Assembly: GCF_007995055.1 (NCBI RefSeq)
Contig: NZ_VOQQ01000001.1
Location: 2,339,001-2,403,000 of the forward strand
Direction of reading: 5' to 3'
Length of the DNA: 64,000 nucleotides
Origin: Sphingosinicella ginsenosidimutans
GTDB lineage: Bacteria > Pseudomonadota > Alphaproteobacteria > Sphingomonadales > Sphingomonadaceae
Below, piece by piece: positions 17,291-27,004 of this stretch. How positions within the stretch are numbered: the first letter of the stretch is position 1; each line of letters opens with the position of its first letter. The notes beneath the pieces were generated by a model. The model made no database searches. It was not told where the DNA came from and worked only from the letters and a program-made list of their open reading frames with translations. A program made the position numbers and the translations under genes.

Positions 17291-17327
17291 AAAGGGCGGC
17301 GGAATTGCTTCCGCCGCCCTCTTCTTT
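17291..17327. terminator. Bidirectional intrinsic terminator (accA / flp pilin)
   Basis: GGGCGGCGGAA (17294-17304) and TTCCGCCGCCC (17309-17319) form an 11-bp perfect stem with a TTGC loop. On the plus strand it is followed by TCTTCTTTC; on the minus strand by TTTTCG. It lies between the convergent accA and pilin stops and so can end both transcripts. Confidence 0.85.
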
Positions 17328-17347
17328 CGTCGCTGTCGCGTCGAAGC

Positions 17348-17521
17348 TTAGCTCGCCGGGGTCGTCATCGCGGTCGAGACGTTGTTGAACGTCGAGTTCA
17401 GCGCGGTGCCGAGGCCCTGCATGGCGGCGATGGCGGCAACGGCGATGAGCGCGGCGATCAGGCCGTACTCGATGGCGGTGGCGCCCTTCTTGTCCTTGAA
17501 AATCTTGCGAATGAACTGCAT
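17348..17521 (-). CDS. Flp family type IVb pilin (first copy)
   Basis: A 57-aa prepilin. The basic leader MQFIRKIFKDKKG is followed by the Flp motif ATAIEYGLIAALIAVAAIAA, with cleavage expected after G13 by a TadV/CpaA-type peptidase and the conserved Glu-Tyr pair at 18-19. An AAGGAGA ribosome-binding site lies 6 nt before ATG 17521, which fixes the start. The mature pilin would be about 44 residues. It is one of two pilin genes in tandem on the minus strand with no tad/cpa secretion genes nearby in this window. Confidence 0.9.
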   Translation of the reverse strand: MQFIRKIFKDKKGATAIEYGLIAALIAVAAIAAMQGLGTALNSTFNNVSTAMTTPAS

Positions 17522-17646
17522 TTCCGGTCTCCTTGGTTCCAATCCCACTTTTGGAAGTCCACACTTCCGGGCCGTCCCCGCTCCAAAAGATCCGGGTCAG
17601 CTAGCCTGGGTTCTAGGAGGAGGAAGTTTCCAAATACTTAATCGGA

Positions 17647-17817
17647 TCACGTATGATCGATGACTTCCGAAGATACGTTGTTCCACATTCCGGTCGTGAC
17701 GCCGGCGAGCTGGGAGAGGGCGCCGAACATTGCCAGCACCACCATCGCGATAATCAGGCCATATTCGATAGCCGTCGCGCCCTTTTCGTCACGGAATAAA
17801 CCGTGAGGCTCCCACAT
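17647..17817 (-). CDS. Flp family type IVb pilin (second copy)
   Basis: A 56-aa prepilin with leader MWEPHGLFRDEKG and the same ATAIEYGLII motif; G13 is the expected cleavage site and E18-Y19 the conserved pair. The hydrophobic helix (LIIAMVVLAMFGALSQLAGV) differs enough from the first copy to make them paralogues rather than a recent duplication. A GGAGG site lies 5 nt before ATG 17817; a farther ATG at 17829 overlaps it and is less likely. The region 17522-17646 between the copies probably holds a separate promoter for the downstream one. Confidence 0.87.
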   Translation of the reverse strand: MWEPHGLFRDEKGATAIEYGLIIAMVVLAMFGALSQLAGVTTGMWNNVSSEVIDHT

Positions 17818-17903
17818 CGCGACCTCCACACGTATCTTTTTGGTACGTTTGGCTGCAAATTAGTGTTCGAGAAGTTAAGAAAAACTTACCGGGGGTCCGA
17901 GGC

Positions 17904-18311
17904 GTGGCAAAAATCCCGACAATGATCGTCGTTGCCGCGGCGCTCGCGGATGCGGAAGGCCGGGTGCTGCTCCAGCGCCGGCCGGCCGGCAAGGCGATGG
18001 CGGGCCTGTGGGAATTTCCCGGCGGCAAGGTCGAGCCTGGCGAAACGCCGGAGGCGGCGCTCGCGCGCGAGCTCGCCGAGGAGCTGGACATCGCGGTCGA
18101 CCCGGCGGATGTCGCTCCGGGCTGCTTCGCCAGCGCGCCGCTGGGCGAGCGGCACCTGATCCTGCTGCTCTATCTGTGCCGCAGGTGGCGCGGCACCCCG
18201 CGACCGATCGAGGCCGAGGCGATCGCCTGGCTCCGCCCCGAGGAGATGGACGCCGGGGCGATGCCCCCGGCCGATGCGCCCCTTATCCCGATGCTCGCGG
18301 CCCTGCTTTGA
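17904..18311 (+). CDS. mutT: MutT-like Nudix hydrolase (8-oxo-dGTP diphosphatase)
   Basis: A 135-aa Nudix enzyme that should cleanse oxidised dGTP from the nucleotide pool. The Nudix box is complete: GGKVEPGETPEAALARELAEEL at about 40-61, fitting G-x5-E-x7-REUxEExGU. The N-terminal strand and LQRRPAGKAMAGLWEFPG are typical of MutT proper. The start is GTG at 17904 in a region with no ATG choice nearby that keeps the first strand. Its 3' end overlaps the convergent methyltransferase by 29 bp. Confidence 0.88.
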   Translation: MAKIPTMIVVAAALADAEGRVLLQRRPAGKAMAGLWEFPGGKVEPGETPEAALARELAEELDIAVDPADVAPGCFASAPLGERHLILLLYLCRRWRGTPRPIEAEAIAWLRPEEMDAGAMPPADAPLIPMLAALL

Positions 18312-19155
18312 GCGCGTCGGCGAGCGAGGCGACGGCGCTGCCGCGGCGGGCGGGGCGCGGCTGATCGGGGCCCGGCGCCCAGCCGCTGAGGTAGAGGATT
18401 TCGAACCGCTCCGCCGTGCGACCGTCGGCGTCGGCCGAGGCGGCGAAATGGGCGGTCGCGGCGGCGAGGCCGAACCGCCCGAACGGCGTGCGCGATCGTT
18501 CCAGCAGGATGTTGGTCGCCGCCATGCCCCGCAGATCGGCGACCAGGCGGCCGAGCGAGGAAAAGCGGACGATCACCTCCTCGCGGTCGACCACCGGAAG
18601 CGCGAAGCCGGCGCGGGTGAGGAGGTCGCCGGCCGCGCGCACGTCGATCTGCGGATGGAGGCGCGGCGCCGGCGCGACGTCCTCCGCCTCCTCGGCCGCC
18701 TGCAGTGCGCCGCGCAGCGCGGGCAGGCTCCCGGCGCCGGCAAAGGCGGCAAGGAAGAGGCCGTCGGGCCTCAGTGCCCGGCGGATCAGCGTCAGCGCGC
18801 CCGGAAGGTCGTTCACCGAATCGAGCGCGCCGACCGACGTGACGAGATCGAAGGCGCCGTCGGCGAAGGGCAGGCGATCCTCGTCGCACAGCACGCCTCC
18901 GGCCGCGGCGGCGAAGGCCGGGCCGGCATCGGCGGAAACGACGGCGATCCCGCGCGCCGCGAGCTCGGCCCCCATCGCGCCGGCGCCGCAGCCGAGATCG
19001 AGCGCGCGATCGAAGCGGCGGGTGACGAGATCCAGCCGCTCGCCGAGCTCCGCGGCGGCGCGGCGGTGCAGATAATCGGCATCGGGGTGCCGCGCCGCGC
19101 GATCGCGCCGCAACCGTCGCAGCTGCCGGTCGAAGGGTCCGTCCACGCCGTCCAT
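18283..19155 (-). CDS. SAM-dependent methyltransferase (BioC/NDUFAF5-like)
   Basis: A 290-aa class I methyltransferase. The SAM-binding glycine loop is LDLGCGAGAMG (about 53-62); FDLVTSVGALDSVNDLPGAL and LRPDGLFLAAFAGAGSL are the post-I motifs IV and VI. The later part (FSSLGRLVADLRGMAATNIL) matches the NDUFAF5/BioC-like group, which in alphaproteobacteria is often near genes for glutaredoxin or ComF, not seen here. I start at ATG 19155 (MDGVDGPFDRQLRRL); the open frame upstream lacks similarity. The acceptor is unknown. The 271-bp gap to the divergent next gene shows no further gene. Confidence 0.82.
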   Translation of the reverse strand: MDGVDGPFDRQLRRLRRDRAARHPDADYLHRRAAAELGERLDLVTRRFDRALDLGCGAGAMGAELAARGIAVVSADAGPAFAAAAGGVLCDEDRLPFADGAFDLVTSVGALDSVNDLPGALTLIRRALRPDGLFLAAFAGAGSLPALRGALQAAEEAEDVAPAPRLHPQIDVRAAGDLLTRAGFALPVVDREEVIVRFSSLGRLVADLRGMAATNILLERSRTPFGRFGLAAATAHFAASADADGRTAERFEILYLSGWAPGPDQPRPARRGSAVASLADALKAGPRASG

Positions 19156-19426
19156 CGCGCCCGCGCTACAGGAGCGGCGCCGCCGCGCCAACTGTCCGCT
19201 GGCGGACATCATCTGTCCGGATACGGACGCCGGGACCAGATCGCGGCGCCGGCTCGGGGCGACGGCCGCCTTGGCCGGCAAGTTCCGAAAAAGCTGGCAT
19301 GGCCCTTGCTGCATTTGCGAAGAGAGGCCATCTCCGCTTGGCCTTGAGGGGGGCAGCCGATAAAAGCCTCCGAAACGAACAAGTGTATTGCATCGCTATA
19401 ACAGTTATGCGAGTAGAACCCGCCAG

Positions 19427-20074
19427 ATGACCGAGCAGAATTTCGATCAGATGCGCCGCGCGATGGTGGCAAGCCAGCTGCGGACGACAGGAGTGAACGA
19501 TCCCGCGGTGATCGCGGCGATGAGCGAGGTCGCGCGCGAGCGTTTCGTGCCCGATGACCGGCGCGCCATCGCCTATGCCGACGCCCTGGTGCCGCTCGGT
19601 GGCGGCCGCGCGCTCAACCCGCCGATGGTGCTCGGCCGGCTGCTCACCGAAGCGCATCTCAAGGGAAGCGAGCGGGCCCTCGTGATCGGCGCGGGCACCG
19701 GCTATTCGGCGGCCGTCCTTGCCCGTCTCGTCGAATCGGTGACGGCGCTCGAGGAATCAGCCGATCTCGCCGCGCGGGCGCGCGACGCGCTGGCCGGATC
19801 TGGCGTGACCGTGGTGGAAGGGCCGCTGAACCAGGGCCATGCCGCCGGCGCACCTTATGATTTCGTCCTGATCGACGGCGCCGTCGAGGAGATTCCCCAG
19901 GCGATCCTCGATCAGGTCGAGGGCGGCGAGATCGCCTATGGGCTGATCGACCGGGGCGTCACCCGCCTTGCCATCGGCCGCGTCGCCGGCCATGCGCTCG
20001 GCACCACGATCATCGCCGATGCGGCCGCCGCGATCCTTCCCGGGTTCGCGAAGCCGCGCGGATTCAGCTTTTGA
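19427..20074 (+). CDS. Protein-L-isoaspartate O-methyltransferase family protein
   Basis: A 215-aa member of the PCMT family, which methylates isoaspartyl residues in damaged proteins. The N-terminal MVASQLRTTGVND and the conserved FVPDDRRAIAYADALVPLG are present, as is the SAM loop VIGAGTGYSAAVLA (86-99). The family substrate loop, usually isQP, reads ALNPPMVLGRL. The C-terminal part is short and a little degenerate, so enzymatic activity on isoaspartate is not certain. The gene leads into tolC in the same direction, 17 bp before its ATG, an arrangement seen across this bacterial group. Confidence 0.85.
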   Translation: MTEQNFDQMRRAMVASQLRTTGVNDPAVIAAMSEVARERFVPDDRRAIAYADALVPLGGGRALNPPMVLGRLLTEAHLKGSERALVIGAGTGYSAAVLARLVESVTALEESADLAARARDALAGSGVTVVEGPLNQGHAAGAPYDFVLIDGAVEEIPQAILDQVEGGEIAYGLIDRGVTRLAIGRVAGHALGTTIIADAAAAILPGFAKPRGFSF

Positions 20075-20091
20075 AACGGAGTGACAGCCTG

Positions 20092-21627
20092 ATGCGGGGA
20101 GCCTTTCTAGCCACGGTCGGATGGGCCGCGCTTGCGGCGACCGCCGCCCCGGCACAGCAGCCGGCGGCGCCGGTCCAGGGCCCGCCGATGCCGGCGGACA
20201 TGTCCCGATCGGACGTGCCCGCCCCGGTCCAGACCGGCCCCGTGCAGACGCTTCGCGACGCGCTCGTGCGCACCTACAACACCAATCCGACCTTGCTTGG
20301 CGAGCGTGCCCGGCTGCGCGGCACCGATGAGAGCGTCGCCATCGCCCGCGCACAGGGGCGGCCGCAGGTCTCGGTGAATGCCGGGCTCAACCAGGATCTC
20401 GTCACCCACAATATCGTCGGCCAGAACGGGCGGACGCTCTCCGCCGGCGCCGAAGTGAGCCTGCCGCTCTACTCGGGCGGCCGGGTGCGCAATTCGGTGC
20501 GGGCGGCGAACAGCCGCGTCGATGCCGGCCGCGCCGATCTGCGCGCGACCGAGGGCGATGTCTTCACCGACGCGGTGACCGCCTATATGGACGTGATCCG
20601 CGATCGATCGATCGTCCAGCTCAACCAGAACAACGTCCGCGTGCTGGAGACGAATCTCCAGGCGACGCGCGACCGGTTCGAGGTCGGCGATCTCACCCGC
20701 ACCGACGTCGCGCAATCGGAGGCGCGGCTTGCGCTCGCCCGCTCGCAGCTGCTGTCGGCACAAAGCCAGCTCGAATCGAGCGAGGAGAATTACCGCCGCG
20801 TGATCGGCGAGTCGGCGGGCGACCTGCAGCCGCCGCCGACGCTGCCCGCGCTGCCCGGATCGCCCGACGAGGCGAGCGACGTCGCACTCGAGAACAATTC
20901 GGATCTCGCCTCGATCGTCGCCCAGGCGCGCGCCGCCGGATTTGACGTCGCGGTCGCCCGTGGCGCCCGGCTGCCGACCATCTCGGCCGTCAACCAGACC
21001 CAATATGTCAACGCACTCGGCACCGCCGACGAATCGGCTGGCCTGCCGAACGGGACGTTGCCGAACAGCACGACCGTGAACGGCATCGGGCTCCAGCTCA
21101 ACTGGCCGCTCTACCAGGGCGGCGGCGCCGCCGCACGCGTGCGCCAGGCGCAGGCGACCCGCTCGCAATTCCTGGAGCAGTCGGTCGCGGTGGAGCGGCA
21201 GGTCGTGGCGAGCACCCGCGCCGCTTATGCCGCCTATCGCGCGGCGATGGACGCGATCGCATCGAACGAGGTCGCGGTGGCGGCCAACCAGCTCGCGCTC
21301 GAAGGCACGCGGGCCGAACAGACGGTCGGCACGCGCAACGTGCTCGACGTCCTCAATGCCGAGCAGGAGCTGCTCAACAGCCAGGTCGCGCTGGTCACCG
21401 CGCGGCACGACGCCTATGTCGCCGGCTTCCAGCTGCTCAACGTCATGGGCAAGGCCGAGGCGGAGGATCTCAACCTCGACGGCGGGCCGCTCTACGATCC
21501 GATCGCCGACTACAATGCCCATCGCCACGACTGGTCGGATTGGGACGATGGCCCCGAACCGCGGATCACCTCTACGCGGACCGTGCCGACGAACGCAAAC
21601 AGCCCCGTGACACAGCTGCCGCAATAG
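20092..21627 (+). CDS. tolC: TolC family outer-membrane efflux/secretion channel
   Basis: A 511-aa outer-membrane protein that forms the trimeric exit duct for type I secretion and RND pumps. The signal peptide (MRGAFLATVGWAALAATAAPAQQ) is followed by a Pro-rich linker and the paired coiled-coil OEP repeats, each with the family motifs: LVRTYNTNPTLLGERARLRG, PLYSGGRVRNSVRAA, RFEVGDLTRTDVAQSEARLA in the first half and PLYQGGGAAARVRQA, GTRNVLDVLNAEQELLNSQV in the second. I choose ATG 20092, with ACGGAG 9 nt upstream, rather than the TTG at 20071. It sits between PCMT and popZ-like. Confidence 0.95.
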   Translation: MRGAFLATVGWAALAATAAPAQQPAAPVQGPPMPADMSRSDVPAPVQTGPVQTLRDALVRTYNTNPTLLGERARLRGTDESVAIARAQGRPQVSVNAGLNQDLVTHNIVGQNGRTLSAGAEVSLPLYSGGRVRNSVRAANSRVDAGRADLRATEGDVFTDAVTAYMDVIRDRSIVQLNQNNVRVLETNLQATRDRFEVGDLTRTDVAQSEARLALARSQLLSAQSQLESSEENYRRVIGESAGDLQPPPTLPALPGSPDEASDVALENNSDLASIVAQARAAGFDVAVARGARLPTISAVNQTQYVNALGTADESAGLPNGTLPNSTTVNGIGLQLNWPLYQGGGAAARVRQAQATRSQFLEQSVAVERQVVASTRAAYAAYRAAMDAIASNEVAVAANQLALEGTRAEQTVGTRNVLDVLNAEQELLNSQVALVTARHDAYVAGFQLLNVMGKAEAEDLNLDGGPLYDPIADYNAHRHDWSDWDDGPEPRITSTRTVPTNANSPVTQLPQ

Positions 21628-21644
21628 GCAATAGATGCGCCGCT

Positions 21645-22058
21645 ATGGGTGACGCGCGCCAAGATCCGTCGATGGAAGAGATACTCGCCTCGATCAAACG
21701 GGTGATCGCGGAGGATCATCGCGCGCCCCAGCCCGGCCCGCGCGCCCGCAGGGAAGTCGCCGGCGAGGAGCCTGCGGCCTCGGCGCCCGAGGATGACGTG
21801 CTCGAGCTCGACGATCCGGTGTCGGAAGCCGCCGGGCTGATGTCCAGCGATGCGGCGGCCGCCAGCCGCGAACGGCTCGCCAGCCTCTCCGCGCTTCGCC
21901 AGCGCACCGAAGCGCCGCCCGAGGCCGGCGCGCTCGAGGCGGTGGTGCGCGAGATGCTGCGGCCGATGCTGAAGGACTGGCTCGACGAAAATCTGCCCGG
22001 GATCGTCGAGACGCTCGTCACCCGCGAGATCGCGCGGATCACCGGGCGCAGCCTTTAA
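21645..22058 (+). CDS. PopZ-like polar organising protein (DUF2497)
   Basis: A 137-aa protein with the two conserved ends of the PopZ/DUF2497 family: N-terminal PSMEEILASIKRVIAED, a helix that binds client proteins in Caulobacter, and C-terminal MLRPMLKDWLDENLPGIVETLV, the oligomerisation helices. The middle is an acidic, Pro/Ala-rich disordered linker (about 30-95), shorter than Caulobacter PopZ. In Caulobacter PopZ anchors the ParB-parS complex at the poles. Its location between tolC and valS is a common alphaproteobacterial order. Confidence 0.85.
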   Translation: MGDARQDPSMEEILASIKRVIAEDHRAPQPGPRARREVAGEEPAASAPEDDVLELDDPVSEAAGLMSSDAAAASRERLASLSALRQRTEAPPEAGALEAVVREMLRPMLKDWLDENLPGIVETLVTREIARITGRSL

Positions 22059-22098
22059 GTCTTCCGCGCGGGCTTCGGCTGCGCTACCCCTTGGCGCC

Positions 22099-24195
22099 AT
22101 GAAGAAGCTGCTCGCCGCGAGCCTTGCGCTGCTCGCCTTCGCCGCCGGCCCCGCCGCCTTCGCCCGCCCGATGACCGCGACCGATCTCGCCACGATGCGA
22201 CGGATCGGCGCGCCGGCCGCCTCGCCCGACGGGCGGTGGATCGCCTATCAGCTGCGCGAGACCGACCTCGAGGCCAATCGCGGCCGGACCGATCTGTGGC
22301 TGCTCGACATGAGCGCGCCGGGTGGCCGCGCGGTGAAGATCGCGTCCAGCGCCGACCATAATGAGCATGATCCGCATTTCTCGCCGGACGGGCGCTGGCT
22401 CTATTACATGACCGACGCCTCGGGCAGCGACCAGCTGTGGCGGATCGCGATCGGCGGCCAGGGCGCCGACGGGCAGCCGCAGCAGGTGACCCGCTTTTCG
22501 GTGGACCTCGGCGGCTACCTGCTGGCCCCGACCGGCGATCGCGTCGCCGTCTGGGCGGATCGCGACCTGCGCTGCGCCGACATCGAATGCGGCAACGTGC
22601 CGCCGCCGGCGACGGCCGGGCAGGGGAGCGGGCGGACCTACGACCAGCTCTTCGTCCGCCATTGGGATACGTGGGTGACGCCGGGCGTGCGCTCGCGCAT
22701 CTTCATCGTGCCGCTGGGCGACGGGCGGGCGCAGGGGGCGGGGACGCCGGTCGCGACCAATCTCACCGGCGATGCGCCCTCCAAGCCCTTCGGCGGCGCG
22801 GAAGAGTTGGCGTGGAGCCCCGACGGCCGGACGCTCTATTTCGCGCTTCGCGAGGCGGGGCGGATCGAGGCGAGCTCGACCAATCTCGACATTTTCGCGG
22901 CCTCGGTGGACGGCGGCGCGCCGGCCAACCTCACCGCCGCCAACCAGGCGACCGATACGCTGCCCGCAGTCTCGCCGGACGGGCATTGGCTCGCCTGGGG
23001 CGCGATGGCGCGACCGGGCTATGAATCGGATCGCGTCGTCATCCACCTGCGCAACCTCCAGACCGGCGAGACGCGGGCGCTGACGCAAGGCTGGGACCGC
23101 TCGGTCGCGTCGATCGCCTGGGCGAGCGATTCGCGCAGCCTGCTGGTCACCGCCGGCGAAGTGCTCGACGAACCGCTCTTCAGGATCGACATCGCCACCG
23201 GCCGCGCGACGCGGCTGACCGAGGGCGGCACGGTCGGCAACGTCGTCCCGCTCGCCGACGGATCGGTGGTCTACACGCTCAATTCGCTGACCGCGCCGGA
23301 CGATCTCTATCATCTCGCGCCCGACGGGCGGGTGACCCAGCTCACGCGGGTCAATGCCGACAAGCTCGCCGATCTCGATCCCGTCCACGTCCAGCGCTTC
23401 CACTTCCGCGGTGCCAATGGCGACACGGTGTGGGGGCAGATCGTGAAGCCGGCCAACCCCGCCGGCCGCCTCCCGGTCGCGCTGCTGATCCATGGCGGGC
23501 CGCAGGGCTCGTTCGGCAACGGCTGGTCCTATCGCTGGAATCCGTGGCTGTTCTCCGCGCCCGGCTATGCGGCGGTGACGGTCGATTTCCACGGCAGCAC
23601 CGGCTACGGCCAGGCCTTTACCGATGCGATCAACCGCGACTGGGGCGGCAAGCCGCTCCAGGACCTGCGGCTCGGCCTCGCCGCCGCGGGTCGCGAGGAC
23701 GGCGGCATCGACATCCACAATGCCTGCGCGCTCGGCGGCTCCTATGGCGGCTATATGGTGAACTGGATCGCCGGCCAGTGGAATGACGGCTTCCGCTGCC
23801 TCGTCACTCATGACGGCGTCTTCGACACCCGCGCCATGTCGTTCGAAACCGAGGAATTGTGGTTCAACGACCACGAATTCGGCGGCGCCTATACCAACCC
23901 GCAGGCGGCGGCGACGATGGAGCGGTGGAATCCGGCGCGGTTCACCCAGAACTGGCGCACGCCGACGCTGGTGATCCATTCGGAACGCGATTTCCGCATC
24001 CCCTACAGCCAGGGCCTCGGCGTGTTCACCGCGCTCCAGCGGCGCGACATCCCCTCGCGCCTGCTCGTCTTCCCGGACGAGAATCACTGGGTGCTGAAGC
24101 CGCGCAATTCGATCCAGTGGTATGCGGAGGTCCAGGGCTGGATGGCGCGCTGGCTCCACCGCGGCCCGGGCGATGCGCCGCTGACCGCGCGATAA
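22099..24195 (+). CDS. S9 family prolyl-oligopeptidase-type peptidase, exported
   Basis: A 698-aa serine peptidase (dipeptidyl-peptidase or acylaminoacyl-peptidase type). Residues 1-24 ([22 protein letters not shown]) form a signal peptide. About residues 30-430 are a beta-propeller with repeated SPDGRWLAY-like motifs. The alpha/beta hydrolase domain follows, with S548 in GGSYGGYM, D631 in SERDFRIP and H663 in DENHWV as the triad. It would degrade peptides in the periplasm. It is 40 bp after popZ-like and 52 bp before valS, same direction, but a functional link is not evident. Confidence 0.9.
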   Translation: MKKLLAASLALLAFAAGPAAFARPMTATDLATMRRIGAPAASPDGRWIAYQLRETDLEANRGRTDLWLLDMSAPGGRAVKIASSADHNEHDPHFSPDGRWLYYMTDASGSDQLWRIAIGGQGADGQPQQVTRFSVDLGGYLLAPTGDRVAVWADRDLRCADIECGNVPPPATAGQGSGRTYDQLFVRHWDTWVTPGVRSRIFIVPLGDGRAQGAGTPVATNLTGDAPSKPFGGAEELAWSPDGRTLYFALREAGRIEASSTNLDIFAASVDGGAPANLTAANQATDTLPAVSPDGHWLAWGAMARPGYESDRVVIHLRNLQTGETRALTQGWDRSVASIAWASDSRSLLVTAGEVLDEPLFRIDIATGRATRLTEGGTVGNVVPLADGSVVYTLNSLTAPDDLYHLAPDGRVTQLTRVNADKLADLDPVHVQRFHFRGANGDTVWGQIVKPANPAGRLPVALLIHGGPQGSFGNGWSYRWNPWLFSAPGYAAVTVDFHGSTGYGQAFTDAINRDWGGKPLQDLRLGLAAAGREDGGIDIHNACALGGSYGGYMVNWIAGQWNDGFRCLVTHDGVFDTRAMSFETEELWFNDHEFGGAYTNPQAAATMERWNPARFTQNWRTPTLVIHSERDFRIPYSQGLGVFTALQRRDIPSRLLVFPDENHWVLKPRNSIQWYAEVQGWMARWLHRGPGDAPLTAR

Positions 24196-24247
24196 GGCGA
24201 AAGGCCGCCATTGCCGGGCGCGGCGTCTCTCCGCTAAGCGCCACGGC

Positions 24248-26902
24248 ATGAGCGAATTGCCGAAGACTTTCGACCCCGCCGCGATCGAGGCGCGCTGGTA
24301 CGATCATTGGGAGCGCAACGGGCTGTTCCACCCGGAACGCCCGGGCGCGGAGCCGTGGACGATCGTCAACCCGCCGCCGAACGTGACCGGATCGCTCCAT
24401 ATCGGCCATGCGCTCGACAATACGTTGCAGGACATTCTCGTCCGCCACGCCCGGCTCAAGGGCAAGGACGCGCTTTGGGTGGTCGGCACCGACCATGCCG
24501 GCATCGCGACGCAGATGGTGGTCGAGCGGCAGCTGAACGAGCGCCAGCAGAAGCGCACCGATTTCACGCGCGAGGAATTCGTCGCCAAGGTCTGGGAATG
24601 GAAGGCCGAGAGCGGCGGCGAGATCACGCGGCAGCTGCGCCGGCTCGGCTGCTCGATGGACTGGGCGAACGAGCGGTTCACCATGGACGAGGGCTTTTCG
24701 CGGGCCGTCCTCAAGGTGTTCGTCGATCTCTACAACCAGGGCCTGATCTATCGCGACAAGCGGCTGGTGAACTGGGATCCGGGCCTCGGCACCGCGATCA
24801 GCGATCTGGAGGTCGAAACGCGCGAGGTGCAGGGCAGCTTCTGGAAGCTGCGCTATCCGCTCGCCGACGGTTCGGGCAGCATCGAGGTTCAGACGACCCG
24901 GCCGGAGACGATGCTCGCCGACATGGCGGTCGCCGTCCATCCCGATGACGAGCGCTACAGGACGATGATCGGCAAGCAGGTGCGGTTGCCGATCACCGGC
25001 CGGCTGGTCCCGGTGATCCCGGACGAACATGCCGATCCGACGCTGGGCACCGGCGCGGTCAAGATCACGCCGGGGCATGACTTCAACGATTTCGAAGTGG
25101 GCAGGCGCGCCGGGTTCAAGCCGGCCGAAATGCTCAACATGCTCGACGCCAGGGCGCAGGTCACCCAGACGGCCGACGGACTGATCCCCGAGGACCTGAT
25201 CGGCCTCGACCGGTTCGAGGCGCGAAAGCTGGTGGTCGCGCGGCTGAAGGACGAGGGCGCGCTGGTCCCTTATGTCGACAAGGACGGCGCCGAGCATGAC
25301 GCCGAGCCGCGCACGATCCAGACGCCTTATGGCGACCGCTCAGGCGTGGTGATCGAACCGTGGCTGACCGACCAATGGTATGTCGATGCCGCGACGCTCG
25401 CCAAGGGGCCGATCGAGGCGGTCCGCTCCGGCGCGATCCGGATCGTGCCGAAGACGTGGGAAAAGACCTTCTTCAACTGGATGGAGAACATCCAGCCTTG
25501 GTGCGTCAGCCGCCAGCTCTGGTGGGGTCACAGGATTCCCGCCTGGTTCGCGGACGACGGCCGGATTTTCGTCGCGGCGAGCGAAGAGGAAGCGCAGGCG
25601 CAGGCCGGCGCGGGCGTCGCGCTGCGTCAGGATCCCGACGTCCTCGACACCTGGTTTTCCTCCGCGCTCTGGCCGTTCGCGACGATGGGATGGCCCGACA
25701 CGGACGTGAAGGCGCTCGGCCGCTACCCCAACGACGTGCTGATCTCCGGCTTCGACATCCTGTTCTTCTGGGACGCGCGGATGATGATGCAGGGGATGCA
25801 TTTCGTGGGCGATGTGCCGTTCCGCACGCTCTACCTGCACGGCCTGGTCCGCGCCGCCGACGGGCAGAAGATGTCCAAGTCGAAGGGCAATGTCGTCAAT
25901 CCGCTCGGGCTGATCGACAAATATGGCGCGGATGCGCTGCGCTTCTTCATGGCGGCGATGGAGAGCCAGGGCCGCGACATCAAGATGGATGAGAAGCGAC
26001 TCGAGGGCTATCGCAACTTCGCGACCAAGCTGTGGAACGCCGCGCGCTTCTGCCAGGCGAACGGCATCGGCGCATCGAGGGCGATCGAGCCGCCGGCCGC
26101 GACCCAGCCGGTCAACAAATGGATCGTCGGCGAGACGGTGAAGACGGTGCAGGCGATCGATCTTGCGATCGCCGAATTCCGTTTCGACGAGAGCGCCAAT
26201 GCGATCTACCAGTTCACCTGGGGCACGTTCTGCGACTGGTACCTGGAGCTGATCAAGGGCCAGATCGACGAGGAGACCAGGGCGGTCGCCGGCTGGGTGC
26301 TCGACCAGATCCTGGTCATGCTGCACCCCTTCATGCCCTTCGTGACGGAAGAGCTGTGGAACGCGATGGGGGACCGGCCCTATCCGATCATCGTCGCCAG
26401 ATGGCCGATGCCCGACGCGCGCGCGATCGATCCAGAGGCGGGGCCGGAGATCGACTGGTTGATCCGACTGGTGAGCGCGATCCGCGCGGCGCGCTCCGAG
26501 CTCAACGTGCCGCCCGGCGCGCGGCTGGCGCTGCACGTCCAGGGGGCGAATCCGGCGACGACGGCGCGGCTCGCGGCCAATGCGGCGGCGCTCGGCCGGC
26601 TCGCCCGGGTCGAGACGCAAGGCGGGGCGGCGCCCGCTGGCGGCGCGGCCCAGATCGTCGTCGACGAGGCGACCTTCATCCTCCCGCTCGAAGGCGTGAT
26701 CGACATCGCGGCGGAAAAGGCGCGGCTCGCCAAGGCCGCGGAAGCCGCCGAGAAGGAGCGCGATTCGCTCGCCGCGCGGCTCGCCAATCCGAGCTTCGTC
26801 GAACGGGCCAAGCCCGAGGCGGTGGAAAAGGCCCGGGCGGATCATTCCGAAAAATCGTCCGAGGCGGAAAAATATCGCGCGGCGCTCGCGCGGCTCGGCT
26901 AA
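24248..26902 (+). CDS. valS: Valine--tRNA ligase
   Basis: An 884-aa class I synthetase. [18 protein letters not shown] carries the HIGH motif (51-54); the CP1 editing domain spans about 190-330 with the [17 protein letters not shown] threonine-rich and ARTED-like editing residues; [14 protein letters not shown] and [25 protein letters not shown] (KMSKS near 541) are intact; the anticodon domain and a C-terminal coiled coil (about 815-880, rich in [16 protein letters not shown]) finish the protein. Length and order are standard. The start [18 protein letters not shown] is typical. Confidence 0.97.
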   Translation: MSELPKTFDPAAIEARWYDHWERNGLFHPERPGAEPWTIVNPPPNVTGSLHIGHALDNTLQDILVRHARLKGKDALWVVGTDHAGIATQMVVERQLNERQQKRTDFTREEFVAKVWEWKAESGGEITRQLRRLGCSMDWANERFTMDEGFSRAVLKVFVDLYNQGLIYRDKRLVNWDPGLGTAISDLEVETREVQGSFWKLRYPLADGSGSIEVQTTRPETMLADMAVAVHPDDERYRTMIGKQVRLPITGRLVPVIPDEHADPTLGTGAVKITPGHDFNDFEVGRRAGFKPAEMLNMLDARAQVTQTADGLIPEDLIGLDRFEARKLVVARLKDEGALVPYVDKDGAEHDAEPRTIQTPYGDRSGVVIEPWLTDQWYVDAATLAKGPIEAVRSGAIRIVPKTWEKTFFNWMENIQPWCVSRQLWWGHRIPAWFADDGRIFVAASEEEAQAQAGAGVALRQDPDVLDTWFSSALWPFATMGWPDTDVKALGRYPNDVLISGFDILFFWDARMMMQGMHFVGDVPFRTLYLHGLVRAADGQKMSKSKGNVVNPLGLIDKYGADALRFFMAAMESQGRDIKMDEKRLEGYRNFATKLWNAARFCQANGIGASRAIEPPAATQPVNKWIVGETVKTVQAIDLAIAEFRFDESANAIYQFTWGTFCDWYLELIKGQIDEETRAVAGWVLDQILVMLHPFMPFVTEELWNAMGDRPYPIIVARWPMPDARAIDPEAGPEIDWLIRLVSAIRAARSELNVPPGARLALHVQGANPATTARLAANAAALGRLARVETQGGAAPAGGAAQIVVDEATFILPLEGVIDIAAEKARLAKAAEAAEKERDSLAARLANPSFVERAKPEAVEKARADHSEKSSEAEKYRAALARLG

Positions 26903-27004
26903 AGGAGCGTCCGCTCACCCTGGGCGAGGCCGGGCGGCGCGCGCGATGAACCCGCCGCGCCGGCGCCCGATCTCGCACCGGGACGCGCCTTTCAGGGGGC
27001 AGGT

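Noticed and set aside
19156..19426. Open frames in the methyltransferase/PCMT intergenic region
   Set aside because: They are extensions of flanking frames without ribosome-binding sites or similarity; the region more likely holds divergent promoters.
20071..20092. TTG 20071 as tolC start
   Set aside because: ATG 20092 has a good ribosome-binding site and opens directly into the signal peptide.
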